Under the pieces are notes generated by a model. It saw only the letters and a list, made by a program, of their open reading frames with translations. It did not search any database and was not told the origin of the DNA. 64,000 nucleotides of DNA from Coriaria nepalensis. Lineage: Eukaryota > Streptophyta > Magnoliopsida > Cucurbitales > Coriariaceae. The number at the start of each line of letters is the position of its first letter. The stretch's first letter is position 1. Location: positions 8,402,001 to 8,466,000 of the forward strand of contig CP114484.1 of assembly GCA_027186245.1 (NCBI GenBank), given 5' to 3'. A program made the position numbers and the translations under genes. This document shows, one piece after another, positions 60,601-64,000 of the stretch.

Positions 60601-60804
60601 TGTATAATAATCTCGCGGTCCTCATTAAATCTCCCTCCTTGATTTGCGACATTCTCTTCCTCAATATTCTCCTAAATATCTTATGTGTATATTTCTTTAT
60701 TCTTTTCATTGTACAATTAGGTTATTGTATGTAAACACTATTTAAATGGCTAAATGCCCAATACAAAAGTCGAGCACTTTATACAGGAAACGACCACCGT
60801 TATA
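60601..60804 (+). mobile_element. 3' LTR of the plus-strand Ty1/copia element
   Basis: This 204 bp sequence starts with TG right after the polypurine tract and is colinear with the 5' LTR. I found no clear 5-bp target-site duplication at the outer ends, so the insertion is old or the edges have mutated. Confidence 0.85.
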
Positions 60805-63639
60805 CTTACTATATACAAAATTTTAAAAAATACTAGGAAAATCATAAATTAATAATAAAAGTCTACACAAAAAAAAAAAACATAAGTAAAATTAATTCAA
60901 CAATCATAATTATATTATTATAAACTAAAAATATATTTATTTAAGTTTTTCTTAAATATTATTTTGGATCAGAATGAGACTGAAATTCAAATTGGTCTCA
61001 GTCCTCAATACCGAGATCAATACTATTACAAGTTCTAGTACCTTGAATCCTCATAAAAAAATGATACCAAAACTAAAACTCGCATTAAGATTGGAAAAAA
61101 TATTAACCCCTAAATTTTTTAATGAATACATGTTCAAAATAAAATAAAAAATTAAACTTTATGTGAATATTTTTTTGGTTGTCCAATTTGGATCCAATTT
61201 CCTTTTCAAATCCACTAAATAAACTAAAATTAATTATTCTAAACATCAATTTTATTATAATTTATACCTAAATAAATATATACAATTATAAAGTCTACAT
61301 AAATGAAGCTTAATCTAATATACAAGTTGCGACTCGCTAGCAAGAGAAGTATCATAGCTGTTGCCAGCTGAATTGGACCTGCAAAGATATGCCAAAAGTT
61401 AGGTCTACATGGCAGTAGACTAAATAAACGTATTATTCGTCGTTGATGACAAAGTTTTGTTCGAATCAGACAAGCACGAGGAAGTAGTGGGGAACAAGTA
61501 GGGTGAAGAAGTAGGTTCTAGTCATTTTAGTAGTATATATAGTTATGTCATCGTTAGATGGTGTCTCAAGCAAAATGTGAATTCTGAAAGGATTACAATA
61601 TAAAGTAGTTATGATTGCTTATTTTATAAAGAAAGATAATATCAAGCCTTAAAACATCTTTCTTGCAAGATGGAACTTCTTAAATTTATCGCCATAATTC
61701 CCATCTCTTAAAACATATATATATATATATATATATTTAAATTAAACTTTTATCAATTAAATTATTTAATATTTCTAATAATTAAAGAGAAATTCTTGTA
61801 ACTTTATAAACTATAAGTAAATCCCTATCGATCAATACTTTTTTTTATATTAACTACCAAATTGCTGACATAATATGCTTAGTGGGTATGTCAATCATGA
61901 AATATTATTAAATAATCGATCTAATCTTTTTAAAAATTAATTTTTCTCCCAACTTTTGTATTATTACTTTTCCCACCATCTTTTCATCTCCATCTTCATA
62001 TCATCTTCTATTCACCAAAATCTCCCACATGCTCTCTCTCTCTTCCTCTCTCCTCTTCATCTCTCTGCCTATTTTCTCTTCTCTATTCTCTCACATCTAG
62101 AAATTTTCCAGATTTAATCTCATTTAAAATTCAACTCGGGAAAAAGAAGGAAACCAAAAATTATTAAGAAATATTAAGAGCAGTGTTTTGGTTGAAGTCA
62201 AAAGGCACTCTGAATTCTTGTTGTAAACCAAGTTTCCAGCTATGTTGAGTTAAAGATCTCCAACAAATATACTGCCATGGTTGTTGATACACCGTCCATT
62301 GACTAGGTATAATTGTTATTCTTTCTCTGGGCTCGATTAAAGTTTCTTGTTTGAACATAATTAGCCCTATTTCTTAAAGAAAGAAATTACTCATATATAA
62401 TAAGTACATTAATAATCAGTATTTATATTATACAATAATAAACATACAAAATATTAAAATATGAAGTCTTAAGAGTAGAATTTATAGATCATATTATAAA
62501 TCGTAGAAAAATTTGAAACCATTAAAAGTTAACAATTTTCTTAAAATAATTCACTTTCTTTATTCAGTATTAAAATATTTTAATGTCTACTTTACAAAAT
62601 ATTATAAATAATAAATTATTTAATTATATCACCATTAATTTTATTATACTAAATGTAGAACTCTAGAAAAAAATTAATTTCTAAATGAATAAAAATTATT
62701 TTTTATTGTAAAATTTTAAAATACAAATATTAATTTATAATATATCAAATAAATAAAAATTATAAATAAATTAATCATATATTAATTTATTTATTATGAA
62801 GCATTAAAATCCGAATTAAATCTAAAATTACTAAATTTATACTTTCCAACACGCGCTTGCAGTTAGTAATTATGGCATCCATGTTCACTATCAGAATTTA
62901 TCTTTCCCTGAAAAATATTGCTTCTCAGCAAGCCAGAGCCCAAGCACGTAACAATTATGTTAGAACCAAACAATAAATGTTCAAAGAAATAAAAATAGGA
63001 ACAATAGATTTTGTCATGCGTACCTTTAATTTGATAAATATAAACATAACTCACAAATATATATATAATCGAATGCTCGTAATGCATGAACCTTTTCAAA
63101 TGCCTTTTATCTCATAGAATGCTCATCCGATGTCATTTTTCTTATCATGTTTTTTGGCTTTCTACTTCTTTCATACTTTGGGTACACGGTGTCTTTCTGT
63201 TCTTTTCCTTACTTTCTTATTCTTCCTTATTTTTGGTCCTGAGTACGTACCCGATGCGGGTGCGACCAATGGAAAGTTGGAGGACCGACTCGATACGAAC
63301 TTACTCAAGATCCCTTTATATCTTGATATATCTTGACATAACTTTTCATAAGCCATTGTTTTATTAGGTCTCGACCCTTTTTTCAAGAGATTGATATGAC
63401 ATTTAACTTATTTCTTCATCTATTCCACTTAAATCTCTTGAATACTTAATCAAGGTTATGAGGAATTAAAATTATAATTCATGAACAAGTTTATTCTAAC
63501 GTGAAATTTTGTATATAATGTTAATTACAATCAGTTCTAGCCATCACATTAGGCAGTCTACTATGCTCATCATGTGACTGACAATTGCATTTCATAAGGA
63601 ATACATGTTATCATGAAACTGAAAGTATCGTTCATCAAA
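60805..63639. other. AT-rich intergenic region
   Basis: No gene I can support. It contains an (AT)n run (about 61714-61735), a CT-rich patch (62030-62090), and an unrecognised 64-codon minus-strand frame at 62164-62358. Most other open frames are low-complexity. Confidence 0.55.
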
Positions 63640-64000
63640 TCAATTAGATTTTGATCCGATAGAATAAATACTTTATGCAATATTATTTTTATACGGATAT
63701 TAGCAATACATTATTTATAATCATTAATGAAAGTTAGTTATTATTTATCATATTTATTGATTTTGTTAGAATTAATATTATATATTCTATATATACATAT
63801 TATGATAAAATCTAATATCTTAAGTTATATACTCTAGAGACAATGATAAATATCATGCTAGTAGAGACTTGAGTCACTAAAAAATTTTAATATACAAATA
63901 GTTCATTGTTATAAGACCTCGAGGATGGACATCGCTTGATCCAAATAGAGAATCATATAGTTCATCACTTAATTGTTAGGGTGACTGATCTCATAGCTAG
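63640..64000 (+). mobile_element. Start of a third copy of the long LTR-like repeat, cut by the window edge
   Basis: It is colinear with 9255-9645: GATATTAGCAA, GTTATTATTTATCATATTTATT against ATTATTATTTATCATGTTTATT, ATGATAAAATCTAATATCTTAAG against ATGATAAAGTCTAATATCTTAAG, and TGATCTCATAGC against CGATCTCATAGC. It has the same orientation as copy 1. The rest of the element, including any PBS and pol, lies beyond the window. Confidence 0.8.

Noticed and set aside
62164..62358. 64-codon minus-strand frame rich in Gln and Trp
   Set aside because: I recognise no family, no splice context and no neighbours. It is retained only as a note in the spacer entry.
63086..63386. Overlapping frames on both strands near the right edge
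   Set aside because: They have Phe/Ser/Leu-rich low-complexity composition on one strand and mirror-image Lys/Arg-rich frames on the other, with no family features.
1..64000. A co-functional gene cluster or novel defence system
   Set aside because: The intact genes belong to unrelated housekeeping pathways, point in different directions and have independent promoters. Nothing in the intervals between them suggests a shared system.

Overview
This window is plant nuclear DNA, almost certainly from a eudicot. The genes carry short GT-AG introns, the spacers are AT-rich, microsatellites and homopolymers are frequent, and the repeats are plant Ty1/copia, Ty3/gypsy, caulimovirid-like and hAT-like elements. 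I cannot name the family or species. I saw no bacterial-style operons, rRNA genes, CRISPR arrays or convincing tRNA genes.

Genes that look intact, left to right: an HAD-family acid phosphatase/vegetative storage protein (17304-18623, +); an LRR-extensin-like secreted protein (19062-20327, -); a PTPMT-type dual-specificity phosphatase (24607-26477, +); the alpha subunit of mitochondrial processing peptidase (27272-30464, -); an ATP-dependent phosphofructokinase (37805-40823, +), with two unexpected active-site residues; the TREX-2 subunit EER5/THP1 (41399-44047, -); a PRA1-family protein with an unusual C-terminus (52290-52826, +); and a cytidine deaminase (53821-54717, -). For the six multi-exon or single-exon genes with full models, exon phases close and give proteins of about 257, 421, 285, 509, 496, 415 and 298 aa. 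These genes lie in convergent pairs that share short 3' spacers. They act in separate cellular processes (mitochondria, glycolysis, mRNA export, nucleoside salvage, apoplast), so the locus is not a metabolic cluster.

Broken genes: a full-length PDR-type ABCG transporter (55-6085) with at least nine frameshifting lesions; two truncated profilin copies in tandem on the minus strand (6950-8323); and a chloroplast thioredoxin-like (ACHT type) gene (49758-51934) with three premature stops, a damaged splice junction and a hAT-like insertion in its first intron. A partial copy of a PFK exon sits just downstream of the PFK gene.

Mobile DNA fills most of the rest. At 9255-16050 a long LTR-like sequence with a tRNA-Met primer-binding site precedes a decayed caulimovirid-like protease/reverse transcriptase region whose RT segment is tandemly triplicated. 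Diverged copies of the same LTR-like sequence occur near 34010-34900 and at the right edge (63640-64000). Minus-strand copia remnants lie at 31840-33990 and 45200-49060. A scrambled gypsy remnant lies at 35330-36560, and a plus-strand copia element with both LTRs at 56676-60804. I found no convincing undescribed biological system. The points most worth checking are the substituted PFK active site, the triplicated RT behind an LTR/PBS, and the altered PRA1 C-terminus.
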